Shown here piece by piece: positions 27,683 to 36,245 of a DNA stretch of 64,000 bases. A model generated the notes under the pieces. It was given only the letters and a program-made list of their open reading frames with translations. It had not been told where the DNA came from and did no database searches. The stretch's first letter is position 1. Each line of letters begins with the position of its first letter. A program made the translations under genes and the position numbers. The stretch comes from Pseudomonas monteilii NBRC 103158 = DSM 14164 (GTDB lineage Bacteria; Pseudomonadota; Gammaproteobacteria; Pseudomonadales; Pseudomonadaceae). The stretch covers positions 124,001 to 188,000 of the forward strand of contig NZ_BBIS01000012.1 of NCBI RefSeq assembly GCF_000730605.1, read 5' to 3'.

Positions 27683-28686
27683 TTTTTTGCCCAGTTCGGC
27701 ACCTCGCGGCGGGCACCGCTGGCCACCGGCTGCGCCGGCAACGCCCCCCAGTCACCCTGCCCGCCCTGTTCGCCAGGGTGACTGGCACCCTGCTGATCGG
27801 GCTGCGGCGGTGCCGACGGCGCAGGGGCCTGGGGCGCCACTTGGCGACGATGGCGCAAGGCAAACTCGGCCACCGCGTCGACATCTGCTTCTTCAATAGC
27901 CGCCCCCCCGCGCCAGGCGCAGTGGGCGCGTGCAGCGCGCAGCCACACCAGGTCGGCGCGCAGGCCGTCGACGCCAGCGGCATAGCAGCGCTCGGTGATC
28001 CACGACAGCGCCTGGTCGTCCAGCGCTATGCTGGTCAAGGCCCGGCGCGCCGCCTGGCAGCGTTCGCGCAACTGCGCCTGGGCCGCATCCCAGTGGGCAC
28101 AGAAGGCGTGCGGGTCGCTGTCGAAGGCCAGACGACGCCGAATGATCTGCTGACGCGCCTCAGGCTCGGGCGAACCTTCCAGGGCCACGTTCAGGCCAAA
28201 ACGGTCGAGCAGTTGCGGGCGCAGCTCGCCTTCTTCCGGGTTCATGGTGCCGATCAGTACGAAACGGGCACTGTGCCGGTGCGAGATGCCGTCACGCTCG
28301 ATACGGTTGGTGCCACTGGCCGCCACGTCGAGCAACAGGTCGACCAGGGTGTCGGGCAGCAGGTTGACCTCATCGACATACAGCACGCCACCGTCAGCCT
28401 GGGCCAGCACGCCCGGGGAGAACTGCGCCTTGCCCTGCCCAAGCGCGGCGCCCAGGTCCAGGGTGCCGACCAGCCGCTCCTCGCTGGCACCCAGCGGCAA
28501 GGTGACGAATGGCCCCTCGCCTAGCAGGTCGGCCAGGCCACGGGCCAGCGTACTCTTGGCCATGCCGCGCGGCCCTTCGATCAGCACACCGCCGATTTTC
28601 GGGTCGATGGCCGTCAGGCACAGCGCCAGCTTCAGGTCGTCGGCACCAACCACCGCGGCCAGCGGGAATTGTACGGGTTCACTCAT
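27676..28686 (-). CDS. chlI: Chelatase AAA+ ATPase (ChlI-like; zero-frame product of chlD)
   Basis: 336 aa. Walker A EGPRGMAKST (about residues 36-45), Walker B GVLYVDEVNLLPD, the sensor phrase FVLIGTMNPEEGELRPQLLDRFGL and a C-terminal Pro/Gln/Gly-rich tail are visible. This is the small-subunit-like ATPase of magnesium/cobalt chelatases. The stop lies four codons... just after a frameshift heptamer, so the same mRNA may give this short subunit and the long ChlD. It starts one base after the cobN stop. No separate small or medium subunit gene is seen in this operon. Confidence 0.88.
   Translation of the reverse strand: MSEPVQFPLAAVVGADDLKLALCLTAIDPKIGGVLIEGPRGMAKSTLARGLADLLGEGPFVTLPLGASEERLVGTLDLGAALGQGKAQFSPGVLAQADGGVLYVDEVNLLPDTLVDLLLDVAASGTNRIERDGISHRHSARFVLIGTMNPEEGELRPQLLDRFGLNVALEGSPEPEARQQIIRRRLAFDSDPHAFCAHWDAAQAQLRERCQAARRALTSIALDDQALSWITERCYAAGVDGLRADLVWLRAARAHCAWRGGAAIEEADVDAVAEFALRHRRQVAPQAPAPSAPPQPDQQGASHPGEQGGQGDWGALPAQPVASGARREVPNWAKKP
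27682..27688 (-). promoter_or_regulatory. Programmed -1 ribosomal frameshift site in chlD
   Basis: Zero frame reads GCA AAA AAG CCC TGA, so the heptamer A_AAA_AAG (same as E. coli dnaX) sits one codon before the stop. Slipping back one base continues directly into the VWA frame. A Shine-Dalgarno-like GAGGTG lies about 12 nt upstream, and short inverted repeats follow (CGCCAG...CTGGCG; GCCA-GACC-TGGC). Frameshifting in chlD genes is described in the literature (Antonov). The efficiency here is unknown. Confidence 0.8.
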
Positions 28687-28687
28687 T

Positions 28688-31600
28688 TCAAGCCTGTTCC
28701 TCGCCGTCGAGCAATTGCGCCTCAAGGGCCTCTCGGTAGTCGCCTGGCGCCTGCCACAGCCCGCGCTGCTGGGCCTCCAGCAGGCGCTCGGTCAGGTCGC
28801 GCAGGGCCTCGGGGTTGTGCTCGCGCATGAAGTCGCGGGTCGCCGGATCGAGCACGTAGGCATCGGCGAGCCCCTGGTAATGATGGTCGTCGATCAGGTG
28901 CGTGGTGGCGTCGAAGGCGAACAGGTTGTCGACCGTCGCCGCCATCTCGAAGGCGCCTTTGTAACCGTGGCGCTTCACCCCGTCGATCCACTTGGGGTTC
29001 AGCGCACGGGCGCGGATAACCCGGTTCAACTCTTCCTTGAGGGTACGGATGCGCGGCCGGTCGGCCTGGCTGTGGTCGCCGTGGTAGCTGGCCACGGTGG
29101 CACCGGACAGGGTTTCCGACGCGGCCAGCATACCGCCCTGGAACTGGTAGTAATCGTTGGAGTCGAGCAGGTCGTGCTCGTGGTTGTCCTGGTTCTGCAG
29201 CACCGCCTGCACCTTGGCCAGGCGCTGGGCGAACTGGGCGCGGGCCGGGGTGCCGTCGTCACGGGCGCCGTAAGCGTAACCGCCGTGGTTGAGGTACACC
29301 TCGGCCAGGTCGTCGCGGCTATGCCACAGACGCCCGTCGATGGCGTTCTGCACCCCGGCGCCGTAGGCCCCAGGCTTTGCCCCAAACACCCGCCAGCCGG
29401 CCTGGCGGGCAGCCTGCTCGGCATCCACACCTTGCGCTTGCAGCGCCGCGCGCTCGGTGCGCACCCTAGCGGCCAGGGGGTTGAGGTCGTCGGGTTCATC
29501 CAATGCGGCTACGGCCTGCACGGCTGCATCGAATAGGCGAATAAGGTTGCCGAATGCGTCACGGAAAAAGCCCGAAACGCGCAAGGTCACATCCACCCGA
29601 GGGCGGTCGAGCAGGCTCAACGGCAGGATTTCGAAGTCGTCGACACGCTGGCTGCCAGTGGCCCACACCGGCCGCACGCCCATCAATGCCATGGCCTGGG
29701 CGATGTCGTCGCCGCCCGTACGCATGGTCGCCGTGCCCCACACCGACAGGCCGAGCTGGCGCAGGTGGTCGCCGTGGTCCTGCAGGTGCCGCTCAAGGAT
29801 AAGGTTCGCCGAGGCGAAGCCCAGGCGCCAGGCCGTGGTAGTGGGCAGGTTGCGCACGTCCACGGTGTAGAAGTTGCGGCCGGTGGGCAGCACGTCGAGG
29901 CGCCCACGGCTCGGCGCACCGCTGGGGCCTGCGGGCACGAAGCGCCCGGCCAGCGCTGCCAGCAGGCCATTCATTTCGGCTGCGCCGCACGCGTCCAGGC
30001 TAGGGGCTACCGCTTCGCGCAACGCCTGCACCACGTCGTGTACAGGCTGCCATTCGTTCTGCTCGGGTAGCGGTACCGTGCCAGCCAAGGCCTGACCGAT
30101 CACCTGAAGTGCCAACAGTTCAAGGCGCTCGCGGGTGTCTCCGCAGGTGCGCCACGGTTCGCTGCTCATGGCCTGCAATTGCGCTGGGCGTGCGCCCTGC
30201 CACGGCTGCCCAAGCTCGCAATCGAGCGGATCGAAGCCCGGCACCAGGGCTTTGGCCAGGGCACGCAACAGGCTGGCATTGCCGCCGCGCCCGTCGCCCC
30301 GCTCAACCCGCAACAGCGCCAGCAAGGTATCCAGCCGCAAGCGGCCTTCGGGCGACTGGCCGAACACGTGCAGGCCGTCGCGAATCTGCGATTCCTTCAG
30401 GTCGCACAGGTAGGTGTCCAGGCGCGGCAGCCATATGGCGGCATCGTCCAGCTGCCCTTCCAGCTGCAGCTCGCGGTCGATGTGGTTGGCCTTGACCAAC
30501 TCCAGGATGTCGCGCTGCAACTCGCGGGCACGCCGTGGGTCGAGCATCTGCGCTTCATAGAACTCGTCGGCCAGCTGTTCCAGGTGGCGCAACGGGCCAT
30601 AGGTCTCGGCGCGGGTCAGCGGCGGCATCAGGTGGTCGATGATCACTGCCTGGGTACGGCGTTTGGCCTGGGCGCCCTCGCCAGGGTCATTGACGATGAA
30701 CGGGTAGATGTTCGGCAACGGGCCGAGCAAGGCGTCTGGCCAGCACTGCGCCGACAAGCCGACGCCCTTGCCGGGCAGCCATTCGAGGTTACCGTGCTTG
30801 CCGACGTGGATCACTGCATCGGCCGCAAAGGCATGGCGTAGCCAGAAGTGAAACGCCAGGTAGCCATGCGGCGGCACCAGGTCGGGGTCGTGGTAGACCG
30901 CGCTCGGGTCTACCTGGTAGCCCCGGGCCGGCTGAATGCCGACAAAGGTCAGGCCATAACGCAGGCCGGCCACCATCAACCGTCCGCTGCGGTACATCGG
31001 GTCTTGCTCGGGCGGCCCCCAGCGTTCCAGCACGGCCTGGCGGTTGGCCTCGGGCAGGCGGTCGAAGGCGGTCTGGTAGTCGGCCAGGCTCAGGCTCTGA
31101 GCGCAGGGGCGCACGTCGAGGTGGTCGAGGTCGTTGGTTACCCCGCCAAGCAGTTGGTGGATCAGTTGTGTGCCGCTGTCCGGCAATTCGGCCAGCGGAT
31201 AGCCCTCGGCCTGCAGTGCCTTGAGAATGTTCAAGGCAGCGGCAGGGGTGTCCAGGCCGACGCCATTGCCAATGCGGCCATCGCGGGTTGGGTAGTTGGC
31301 CAGCACCAGGGCCACGCGCTTCTGCGCATTAGGCAGGCGCGCCAGCTCAACCCAGCGCCGGGCCAGCTCGGCAACGAAGTCCATGCGTTCGGGGTGGGCG
31401 CGGTAGCACACCACGTCGGACTGGCTGCGCTCGCTGCGCCAGGCCATGTCCTTGAAACTGACCGGCCGGGTGATAATGCGCCCGTCCAGCTCAGGCAAGG
31501 CAATGTGCATGGCCAGGTCGCGCGCGCCCAGGCCCTGCTCGCTGGCTTCCCAACCCGGCTGGTTGTCCTGTGCGCAAATGGCCTGCAATACCGGGATGTC

Positions 31601-32449
31601 GCGGCGGAACGGGCGCAGGTTGGGGCGCTCGGGGCTGGACAGGGCAAAGCCTGTGGTATTGACCAGCACTTCGGCGCCGACCTCGTCCAGCCAGGCTTCG
31701 ACCTGCTCCAGGCAGGCGCTTTCCTTGAGGCTGGCCACCGCGATCGGTAACGGGTTCAGCCCGGCAGCCTGCAGGCGCTGGCAGAACACGTCGATGAATG
31801 CGGTGTTAGCCGCTTGCAAGTGCGAGCGATAAAACAGCAGCGGCGCTACCGGGTGCTCGGGGTGCCAATGCGGGTACCAGTCTTCCAGCGTGGTGCTGCC
31901 CTTGGCCGGGTGATACACCGCCGTGCGCGGCAAGGGCTGCGGCTCCTCCCAGGCATAGTCACGGCCCAGCCACTGGCTGGCCAGGCAGTTGAACAGGTTG
32001 ATGGCGTTGGCCTTGCCGCCTTGGCGCAAGTAGTGCCAGAGGCGCTCGGCCTGCTCGCCACCGACAGTGCCCAGGGAGGTCAGCTCCGGGTCCGGGCGGT
32101 CATCGCCGGGCACCAGAATCAGCTGCACGCCACGGGCGGCCAGCTCGACCAGTTGCTCGACGCCATAGCGCCAGTAACCGACGCCGCCGTGCAGCGACAC
32201 CAGGATGACTTTGGCATGGCGCAGCACCTGGTCGACATACAGGTCGACCGACGCGTGGTTTTGCACCTGCATCGGGTTGGCCAAACGCAGGCTGGGGAAG
32301 TCGTCTGGCAATTGCTCGGCGGTATCGGCGAGCAGTGCCAGGTGTGAATCGCCGCTGCAGAGAATCACCAGCTCGGCGGGTGTCTGGCCGAGGTCGGCAA
32401 TGCTGTCATCCGGCACGAAGCCGCCGGGCTGGGTCCGCAGCAGGTGCAT
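28688..32449 (-). CDS. cobN: Cobaltochelatase large subunit CobN
   Basis: 1253 aa, full length for CobN. It binds hydrogenobyrinic acid a,c-diamide and inserts cobalt with the ATPase and VWA subunits. Characteristic blocks include VILVSLHGGVGYWRYG, GKHGNLEWLPGKGVGLS, ALLGPLPNIYPFIVNDPGEG and VTLRVSGFFRDAFGNLI. It begins 3 bp after cobW and ends one base before the chelatase ATPase gene. Regulated as part of the B12-riboswitch transcript. Confidence 0.95.
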   Translation of the reverse strand: MHLLRTQPGGFVPDDSIADLGQTPAELVILCSGDSHLALLADTAEQLPDDFPSLRLANPMQVQNHASVDLYVDQVLRHAKVILVSLHGGVGYWRYGVEQLVELAARGVQLILVPGDDRPDPELTSLGTVGGEQAERLWHYLRQGGKANAINLFNCLASQWLGRDYAWEEPQPLPRTAVYHPAKGSTTLEDWYPHWHPEHPVAPLLFYRSHLQAANTAFIDVFCQRLQAAGLNPLPIAVASLKESACLEQVEAWLDEVGAEVLVNTTGFALSSPERPNLRPFRRDIPVLQAICAQDNQPGWEASEQGLGARDLAMHIALPELDGRIITRPVSFKDMAWRSERSQSDVVCYRAHPERMDFVAELARRWVELARLPNAQKRVALVLANYPTRDGRIGNGVGLDTPAAALNILKALQAEGYPLAELPDSGTQLIHQLLGGVTNDLDHLDVRPCAQSLSLADYQTAFDRLPEANRQAVLERWGPPEQDPMYRSGRLMVAGLRYGLTFVGIQPARGYQVDPSAVYHDPDLVPPHGYLAFHFWLRHAFAADAVIHVGKHGNLEWLPGKGVGLSAQCWPDALLGPLPNIYPFIVNDPGEGAQAKRRTQAVIIDHLMPPLTRAETYGPLRHLEQLADEFYEAQMLDPRRARELQRDILELVKANHIDRELQLEGQLDDAAIWLPRLDTYLCDLKESQIRDGLHVFGQSPEGRLRLDTLLALLRVERGDGRGGNASLLRALAKALVPGFDPLDCELGQPWQGARPAQLQAMSSEPWRTCGDTRERLELLALQVIGQALAGTVPLPEQNEWQPVHDVVQALREAVAPSLDACGAAEMNGLLAALAGRFVPAGPSGAPSRGRLDVLPTGRNFYTVDVRNLPTTTAWRLGFASANLILERHLQDHGDHLRQLGLSVWGTATMRTGGDDIAQAMALMGVRPVWATGSQRVDDFEILPLSLLDRPRVDVTLRVSGFFRDAFGNLIRLFDAAVQAVAALDEPDDLNPLAARVRTERAALQAQGVDAEQAARQAGWRVFGAKPGAYGAGVQNAIDGRLWHSRDDLAEVYLNHGGYAYGARDDGTPARAQFAQRLAKVQAVLQNQDNHEHDLLDSNDYYQFQGGMLAASETLSGATVASYHGDHSQADRPRIRTLKEELNRVIRARALNPKWIDGVKRHGYKGAFEMAATVDNLFAFDATTHLIDDHHYQGLADAYVLDPATRDFMREHNPEALRDLTERLLEAQQRGLWQAPGDYREALEAQLLDGEEQA

Positions 32450-32452
32450 GGC

Positions 32453-33520
32453 TCAGGCGCCCAGGGCCTGGCGCAGGCGCGCTTCCAGCTGGGCAGCGTC
32501 AAGGTCCTGGCCAATCAGCACCAGGCGGGTAATGCGCGGCTCGTCAGCACGCCAGGCGCGGTCGAAGTGTTTGTCGAAACGGGTACCCACGCCTTGCACC
32601 AGCAGGCGCATCGGCTTGCCCGGGATGGCGGCGAAGCCTTTGGCGCGCAGGATGCCGAACTCCACCACCAGTTGGGTCAGGGCATCGAGCAGCAGGCTTT
32701 CGTCGGCTTCTGGCAGGTCGATGGAGATAGAGTCGAAGGCATCGTGGTCATGATCATCATGGTCGTCACCGTCGTGGTGCGAGTCATGGTGGGTACGGCG
32801 GCCATCGATGTGCGCCTCGGACTCGGCGCCCACGCCCAGCAGCACCTCCAGCGGCAGCTTACCGCTGCTGGCTTCGATCACCTTGACGGCTGGCGGCAGC
32901 TCTTCAGCCACTTCGGCACGGACCTTGGCCAGGCCTTCGGCGTCGATCAGGTCAGCCTTGTTCAGTACCACCAGGTCGGCGCTGGCCAGCTGGTCGGCGA
33001 ACAGTTCGTGCAGGGGCGATTCGTGGTCCAGGTTAGGGTCGAGCTTGCGCTGGGCATCGACCTGGTCCGGGTAGGCAGCGAAAGTACCGGCCGCCACGGC
33101 CGGGCTGTCGACTACGGTGATGACCGCATCGACGGTGCAGGCATTGCGGATTTCCGGCCACTGGAAGGCTTGCACCAGCGGTTTGGGCAGGGCCAGGCCG
33201 CTGGTTTCGATCAGGATGTGGTCCAGGTCGCCACGGCGTGCCACCAGCTCGCGCATCACCGGGAAGAATTCTTCCTGCACGGTGCAGCACAGGCAGCCGT
33301 TGGCCAACTCGTAGACACGGCCACTGGCTTCTTCTTCGGTGCAGCCGATGCTGCACTGCTTGAGGATCTCGCCGTCGATGCCCAGTTCGCCGAATTCGTT
33401 GACGATGACCGCAATGCGACGGCCCTGGGCGTTGTCGAGCATGTGGCGCAGCAAGGTGGTCTTGCCCGAGCCGAGGAAGCCGGTGACGATGGTGACGGGG
33501 AGCTTGGCCAGTGTTTTCAT
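32453..33520 (-). CDS. cobW: CobW family GTPase, cobalamin biosynthesis
   Basis: 355 aa from ATG 33520 (MKTLAKLPVTIVTGFLGSGKTT). It has the G1 motif GFLGSGKTT, the metal-binding CxCC motif in NGCLCCTVQEE and the G4 motif NKAD. A His/Asp-rich loop (about residues 245-260, HDSHHDGDDHDDHDHD) before the C-terminal domain suits metal binding. CobW is a metallochaperone thought to supply cobalt to CobNST-type chelatase. First gene of the operon, with its AAGGG Shine-Dalgarno within a potential riboswitch-controlled stem. Confidence 0.93.
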   Translation of the reverse strand: MKTLAKLPVTIVTGFLGSGKTTLLRHMLDNAQGRRIAVIVNEFGELGIDGEILKQCSIGCTEEEASGRVYELANGCLCCTVQEEFFPVMRELVARRGDLDHILIETSGLALPKPLVQAFQWPEIRNACTVDAVITVVDSPAVAAGTFAAYPDQVDAQRKLDPNLDHESPLHELFADQLASADLVVLNKADLIDAEGLAKVRAEVAEELPPAVKVIEASSGKLPLEVLLGVGAESEAHIDGRRTHHDSHHDGDDHDDHDHDAFDSISIDLPEADESLLLDALTQLVVEFGILRAKGFAAIPGKPMRLLVQGVGTRFDKHFDRAWRADEPRITRLVLIGQDLDAAQLEARLRQALGA

Positions 33521-33528
33521 GTCGCAGT

Positions 33529-33573
33529 GCCCTTGGCAGTGTGGCGCGGGCATGCAGGACGACAGCCAAGGGC
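33529..33573 (-). promoter_or_regulatory. Stem sequestering the cobW ribosome binding site
   Basis: GCCCTTGGC (33565-33573) can pair perfectly with GCCAAGGGC (33529-33537) in the minus-strand leader. The second arm contains the AAGGG Shine-Dalgarno located 8-9 nt before the cobW ATG. It is a plausible expression platform for the riboswitch just upstream. Confidence 0.6.
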
Positions 33574-33631
33574 CAGGCCGGCCGGGCTTGTTCGCCACCG
33601 GATCACCCCGCCCGGTTTAAAGTCGAAAACG

Positions 33632-33819
33632 TGACGAGGCAGGTCTCCTGGCTCGCACCGTTCCATAGGCCTGGCAAACAGCAGGCGGTGGCGGGATGAC
33701 GCCTTCCCGCGCGCGGGCGCAGTGGCTGTGTCGATCCGTTATCGGTGCTTACAGTTGCGGGGGCAGCCGCGGCTTGTACCGCGTTCCCGTCTTAGCTTCG
33801 GCCTGGCCGAAGAACCTCG
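33632..33819 (-). ncRNA. Cobalamin (AdoCbl) riboswitch controlling cobW-cobN-chlD
   Basis: The minus strand shows the conserved core in order: AAGACGGGAACGCGGT, CCGCGGCTGCCCCCGCAACTG, the B12-box region GCCACTG with GGGAAGGCGTC, and the closing CGAGCCAGGAGACCTGCC. This is the classic cobalamin aptamer. It lies 112 nt upstream of cobW, in the correct orientation, and should reduce expression of the cobalt chelatase operon when B12 is abundant. Confidence 0.93.
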
Positions 33820-33934
33820 AAGTGGCAAGGCTACGCAGTGGCTGGCGGGTGGTCAACCGTTGCGCAGCGCTGGCTGACCACAAGGCACCCAACTGCGTTA
33901 CAGTGGCGCCTTCACCCACGGTCAAGGACGCCCC

Positions 33935-34111
33935 ATGCACCTCGCCCCCGCCATACCGGTACTGCGCATCTTCTCGGTCGACAAGGCCAAGGAGTTCTAC
34001 CTTGATTTCCTCGGTTTCAGCGTGGACCGGAGCCTGCAGATGCAGGTGTATGACCCGTTTGGCAACCGCCTGCGCCTTTGCCAGCAGGTCGATGACGAGG
34101 CCAACCCTTGA
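33935..34111 (+). pseudogene. Internally deleted glyoxalase-superfamily gene
   Basis: 58 codons. The N-terminus (PAIPVLRIFSVDKAKEFYLD) and C-terminus (MQVYDPFGNRLRFCQQ) match the two ends of a roughly 120-aa glyoxalase/bleomycin-resistance-fold protein. The middle, with half of the metal-ligand set, is missing at about residue 31 (FSVDRSLQMQV), in frame. The fold cannot form as usual, so it is called a pseudogene, although the short frame is intact. The next gene's TTG overlaps its stop. Confidence 0.7.
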
Positions 34112-34470
34112 AAGCGTTGAGCAAGCGCGAAATGGCCAGGCTGGAGCGGGAACTGGTGGTGTGCCTGACCGAAGCCTGCGAAACCGCCAAGGCGGAAATT
34201 GTCGGTTTCAGCTGGCTTACCCACCGGCTCGATCCCGAGGATGTTCCGGGCAGCCTGCGCGTTACCTGGGTGTTCGAGCAAGAGGCCGACAAAACCGCTG
34301 CCGTGGCAGGCCAGGCGAAGGTGCGCATGCTGACATTGACCAGCCAGGCGTTGGAGCAGGCCGGTATCCAGCTAGACCACCCGGCTTGGCATGTGCGTTT
34401 CGACAGTGAAGAAGCTTGCGTCAAGAGCCACGGCGGCGACTGGGCAAAGCGCTTGCATAAGCAGCGCTGA
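34108..34470 (+). CDS. Conserved hypothetical protein
   Basis: 120 aa. It appears to start at a TTG (MKALSKREMARLERELV) overlapping the preceding TGA, with GAGGCC 8-9 nt upstream; an ATG eight codons later is an alternative. Soluble, with alternating helices and strands (VPGSLRVTWVFEQEADKTAAV); no catalytic motif recognised. It is probably translationally coupled to the glyoxalase remnant. Family function unknown. Confidence 0.65.
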   Translation: MKALSKREMARLERELVVCLTEACETAKAEIVGFSWLTHRLDPEDVPGSLRVTWVFEQEADKTAAVAGQAKVRMLTLTSQALEQAGIQLDHPAWHVRFDSEEACVKSHGGDWAKRLHKQR

Positions 34471-34624
34471 GGTTATTTCGCTGAATGGCGCCTTCAAAAG
34501 ATACATCGCAGGCTATCAATTCGTGACTGGCCGTTCCCGATCTGCCACGGATGTATTATGGTGGCGTGGTGCGCATATAACAGCAGCCCGAGCGATCGGG
34601 CACTTGCAAGACAATGAGGGTGTC

Positions 34625-35644
34625 ATGAGCAACGAAAGCATTAATTGGGACAAGCTGGGTTTCGACTACATCAAGACCGACAAACGCTACCTGTCCGTAT
34701 GGCGCAATGGCGAGTGGGACAAAGGCACCCTGACCGAAGACAACGTACTGCACATCAGTGAAGGCTCCACTGCCCTGCACTATGGCCAGCAATGCTTCGA
34801 AGGCCTGAAGGCCTACCGCTGCAAGGACGGCTCGATCAACCTGTTCCGCCCGGACCAGAACGCCGCCCGCATGCAGCGCAGCTGCGCCCGCCTGCTGATG
34901 CCGCACGTGCCCACCGATGTGTTCATCGAAGCGTGCAAGCAAGTGGTCAAGGCCAACGAAAAGTTCGTGCCACCGCACGGCAAAGGCGCCCTCTACCTGC
35001 GCCCGTTCGTGATCGGCACCGGTGACAACATTGGCGTGCGCACCGCCCCCGAGTTCATCTTCTCGGTATTCGCCATCCCGGTTGGCTCGTACTTCAAGGG
35101 CGGCATGAAGCCGCACAACTTCCAGATCTCCAGCTTCGACCGCGCCGCCCCACAAGGCACCGGTGCGGCCAAGGTCGGTGGCAACTACGCCGCCAGCCTG
35201 CAGCCGGGCGCTGAAGCCAAGAAGGCCAACTTCGCCGACGCCATCTACCTCGACCCACTGACCCACACCAAGATCGAAGAAGTCGGTTCGGCCAACTTCT
35301 TCGGCATCACCGCCAACAACGAGTTCGTGACCCCGAAATCGGCCTCGGTGCTGCCAGGCATCACCCGCCTGTCGCTGATGGAACTGGCACAATCGCGCCT
35401 GGGCCTGACCGTGATCGAAGGTGATGTCGAAATCAACAAGCTGGACCGCTTCATTGAAGCCGGCGCTTGCGGTACCGCGGCGGTGATCACCCCGATCGGC
35501 GGTATCGAGTACAACGGCAAGCTGCACGTGTTCCACGACCTGGAAAAGGTCGGCCCGGTTACCCAGAAGCTCTACAACGAGCTGACCGGTATCCAGAACG
35601 GTGACGTTGAAGCCCCGGCAGGCTGGATCGTCAAAGTCGCCTGA
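34625..35644 (+). CDS. ilvE: Branched-chain amino acid aminotransferase
   Basis: 339 aa, fold-type IV PLP aminotransferase of the long BCAT type. Visible signatures: LHYGQQCFEGLKAYRCKDG, the PLP-binding Lys in GAAKVGGNYAASL (about residue 183), EVGSANFFGI and EAGACGTAAVITPIGG. It interconverts Leu/Ile/Val and their 2-oxoacids. Start at MSNESINWDKLG, with an ATGAGGGTGTC leader. Ends in a strong terminator. Confidence 0.95.
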   Translation: MSNESINWDKLGFDYIKTDKRYLSVWRNGEWDKGTLTEDNVLHISEGSTALHYGQQCFEGLKAYRCKDGSINLFRPDQNAARMQRSCARLLMPHVPTDVFIEACKQVVKANEKFVPPHGKGALYLRPFVIGTGDNIGVRTAPEFIFSVFAIPVGSYFKGGMKPHNFQISSFDRAAPQGTGAAKVGGNYAASLQPGAEAKKANFADAIYLDPLTHTKIEEVGSANFFGITANNEFVTPKSASVLPGITRLSLMELAQSRLGLTVIEGDVEINKLDRFIEAGACGTAAVITPIGGIEYNGKLHVFHDLEKVGPVTQKLYNELTGIQNGDVEAPAGWIVKVA

Positions 35645-35661
35645 GGCGCTTAAGCAGTATG

Positions 35662-35700
35662 AAAAACGGGGCATGCCAGCAATGGCATGCCCCGTTTTTA
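35662..35700. terminator. Bidirectional intrinsic terminator after ilvE
   Basis: AAAAACGGGGCATGCCA - GCAA - TGGCATGCCCCGTTTTT is a perfect stem with a T tract on both strands. It serves ilvE and the convergent efflux gene. Confidence 0.93.
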
Positions 35701-35724
35701 TTGGCTAACGCTCGCACGGGTAAC

Positions 35725-36165
35725 TCATGCAAGGCGACGCTGCATGAGCAAATGCCGGGCTTTGTCGAAGGTCCAGTTGTACAGCACGGTGTAGGGCAGG
35801 ATGATCACGAAGAAGCCCAGTTCCACCATGAACGCCTGCAGCAGCGAGATATCCAGCATCCACGCCGCCACCGGCAAGCACCACACCACCAGCCCGGCCT
35901 CGAAGCCCAGACCGTGTACAAAACGCGCACTGGCCTTCCAGTGGATACGCTCGGTTTGTACCCAGCGATCGACCAGCGCGTTGTAGACCATGTTCCACAG
36001 CATGGCGATCACCGACAGGGTGACCGCCAAGGCCCCCGCGGTCGCCAGCGATTTGCCCATTACCCAGGACAACAGCGGCGCACACAACAATACCGCGAAC
36101 ACTTCGTAACCCACGGCGTGAACCAGGCGCTCGGTGAAAGACACGTTTTTCATTGCAAAATCCAT
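35725..36165 (-). CDS. PACE family multidrug/biguanide efflux transporter
   Basis: 146 aa (or 142 from the second Met). Two BTP repeats give four membrane helices; family phrases include TERLVHAVGYEVFAVLL, WNMVYNALVDRW and EAGLVVWCLPVAAWMLDISLLQAF. PACE pumps such as AceI export chlorhexidine and other biocides, possibly also polyamines. Divergent from a LysR gene, as usual for aceI-like systems, which suggests substrate-induced expression. Confidence 0.88.
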   Translation of the reverse strand: MDFAMKNVSFTERLVHAVGYEVFAVLLCAPLLSWVMGKSLATAGALAVTLSVIAMLWNMVYNALVDRWVQTERIHWKASARFVHGLGFEAGLVVWCLPVAAWMLDISLLQAFMVELGFFVIILPYTVLYNWTFDKARHLLMQRRLA

Positions 36166-36197
36166 CCATTGCGTAAGTCGTGCTTTCCATTTTCTTT

Positions 36198-36239
36198 GGT
36201 AAAACTGATACTCGCGACATAGCTACCATCGGTTTTATC
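36198..36239. promoter_or_regulatory. Candidate LysR operator between PACE pump and regulator
   Basis: GGTAAAACTGAT (36198-36209) and ATCGGTTTTATC (36228-36239) are inverted with 10 of 12 positions matching, in the 80-bp divergent spacer. Position and symmetry fit a LysR site. Confidence 0.45.
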
Positions 36240-36245
36240 AATACC

